Shown: positions 13,716 through 14,322 of the stretch, piece by piece
How the letters are laid out: the number at the start of each line of letters is the position of its first letter
Numbering within the stretch: the stretch's first letter is position 1
The notes under the pieces: model-generated
Databases searched by the model: none
Told to the model about the DNA's origin: nothing
Seen by the model: only the letters and a program-made list of their open reading frames with translations
Translations under genes and position numbers: made by a program
From: JASFEQ01 sp050122535
Lineage (GTDB): Bacteria > Desulfobacterota > DSM-4660 > Desulfatiglandales > HGW-15
Length of the DNA stretch: 14,322 nt
Direction: 5' to 3'
Assembly (NCBI GenBank): GCA_050122535.1
Contig: JASFIT010000074.1
Span: 1-14,322, forward strand

Positions 13716-14216
13716 TTAGTCAGAAAGTGCCTTCTTCACCATCTTTTTGGCAAAATCTTTTGCGTCCTCAAGATCTGCTTCATCAGGGTGAGCAACTGCA
13801 CCCTGCGCCTCTTCGGCCCAGGCCCGGTGCTCCGGTTTTTTCGCGAGCACTTCCAGGAGTTCGGGTTTGACCTTACCTCGGCAGCCAAAGGTCCCGATGG
13901 TTTTCGCTTTGGATAGCAGACTGACGGCGTAGTCAAATGCTGAGGTGGCAAGCTGGCCCTTTCGCAAGGATCCATGGGTGGCGAAAATGGCCACGCTTTT
14001 GCCTTGAGGGATGCTTTTAAGAAAAGGTTCCACTTTGTGCGGAACGCTACTGGCGTGCACCGGGAACCCACAAAAGATGAGATCGTATTCCTCCACATTT
14101 GTGGTCTCTTGAACCGGAGAAATCTCTTTTTCAGCCTCTTCTATCCCATCATAAATCGCTTGCGCCACTTTTTCGGTATTCCCAGTTTCCGAGAAATAAG
14201 CCACCAATACCTTCAT
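13716..14216 (-). CDS. flavodoxin family protein, 166 aa
   Basis: A short-chain flavodoxin-fold protein that would bind FMN and act as a cytosolic one-electron carrier or as an NAD(P)H-linked flavoprotein. The FMN phosphate loop is SETGNTEKVA (9-18) after the first strand MKVLVAYF. The second loop region is FCGFPVHASSVPHKVEPFL, and the third strand AIFATHGSL. The tail (about 120-166) is helical and charged and holds GCRGKVKPELLE, typical of the flavodoxin-domain proteins of anaerobes rather than of classical electron-transfer flavodoxins. I placed the start at ATG 14216 because AAAGGAGG lies 5 nt upstream; the frame is open further to 14312 without such support. No adjacent partner enzyme is visible in the window. 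Confidence 0.88.
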   Translation of the reverse strand: MKVLVAYFSETGNTEKVAQAIYDGIEEAEKEISPVQETTNVEEYDLIFCGFPVHASSVPHKVEPFLKSIPQGKSVAIFATHGSLRKGQLATSAFDYAVSLLSKAKTIGTFGCRGKVKPELLEVLAKKPEHRAWAEEAQGAVAHPDEADLEDAKDFAKKMVKKALSD

Positions 14217-14322
14217 TTTATCCTCCTTTATCACAAGAATTAGAATACAAATTAAACGATCATTTCTATCCGCTCGTAATCGTGTGACGATACCATCTCT
14301 ATCCACAGCCAATCGTGAATAT

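Overview
The window looks like chromosomal DNA of a Gram-negative, probably strictly anaerobic bacterium of the Desulfobacterota (deltaproteobacterial) type. This is inferred from a secreted bis-histidine tetraheme class III cytochrome c3, outer-membrane-type lipoproteins, a SPOR-domain cell-wall enzyme, a Tiki/ChaN-fold protein and many conserved small hypotheticals. No rRNA, tRNA, CRISPR array, transposase or phage gene is visible. All genes except one read on the minus strand; the exception is a ketoacyl-ACP synthase III at 2534-3595.

Layout, left to right. (1) 1-2081: the N-terminal ~693 residues of a large UPF0182 membrane protein that runs off the left edge. (2) 2082-2533: a divergent intergenic region with a promoter and a long hairpin/T-tract in the leader of the KAS III gene. 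(3) 3658-4549: a GAF-domain protein followed by a conserved 89-residue hypothetical, with a strong promoter about 300 bp upstream. (4) 4550-6618: a gene-poor stretch holding a candidate small RNA (5091-5179, minus), a 100-bp imperfect inverted repeat, two tiny membrane proteins (32 and 61 aa) and a possible decayed ORF. (5) 6619-10152: a collinear minus-strand cluster that reads SPOR-NlpC/P60 lipoprotein, ChaN-like protein, a one-TM hypothetical and tetraheme cytochrome c3. (6) 10456-12082: an SDR oxidoreductase and a divergent uracil-DNA-glycosylase-like protein. (7) 12259-13116: a small lipoprotein and the ribosome-rescue factor ArfB. (8) 13335-14216: a flavodoxin followed by a mini zinc-metallopeptidase-like membrane protein carrying an HELYH motif.

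How the pieces fit together. The first two genes of the 6619-10152 cluster (cell-wall hydrolase and ChaN-like) are 5 nt apart and probably translationally coupled. The NlpC/P60 lipoprotein and the small lipoprotein at 12727 have near-identical sigma-70 promoters (TTGAC[G/T], 17-bp spacer, TATCAT) with the same 18-bp dyad overlapping the -35, which suggests shared envelope-related control. The most unusual items are the structured leader in front of the KAS III gene, the minus-strand small RNA with its own promoter and terminator, and the paired promoter dyads. No complete, recognisably new multi-gene system is evident.
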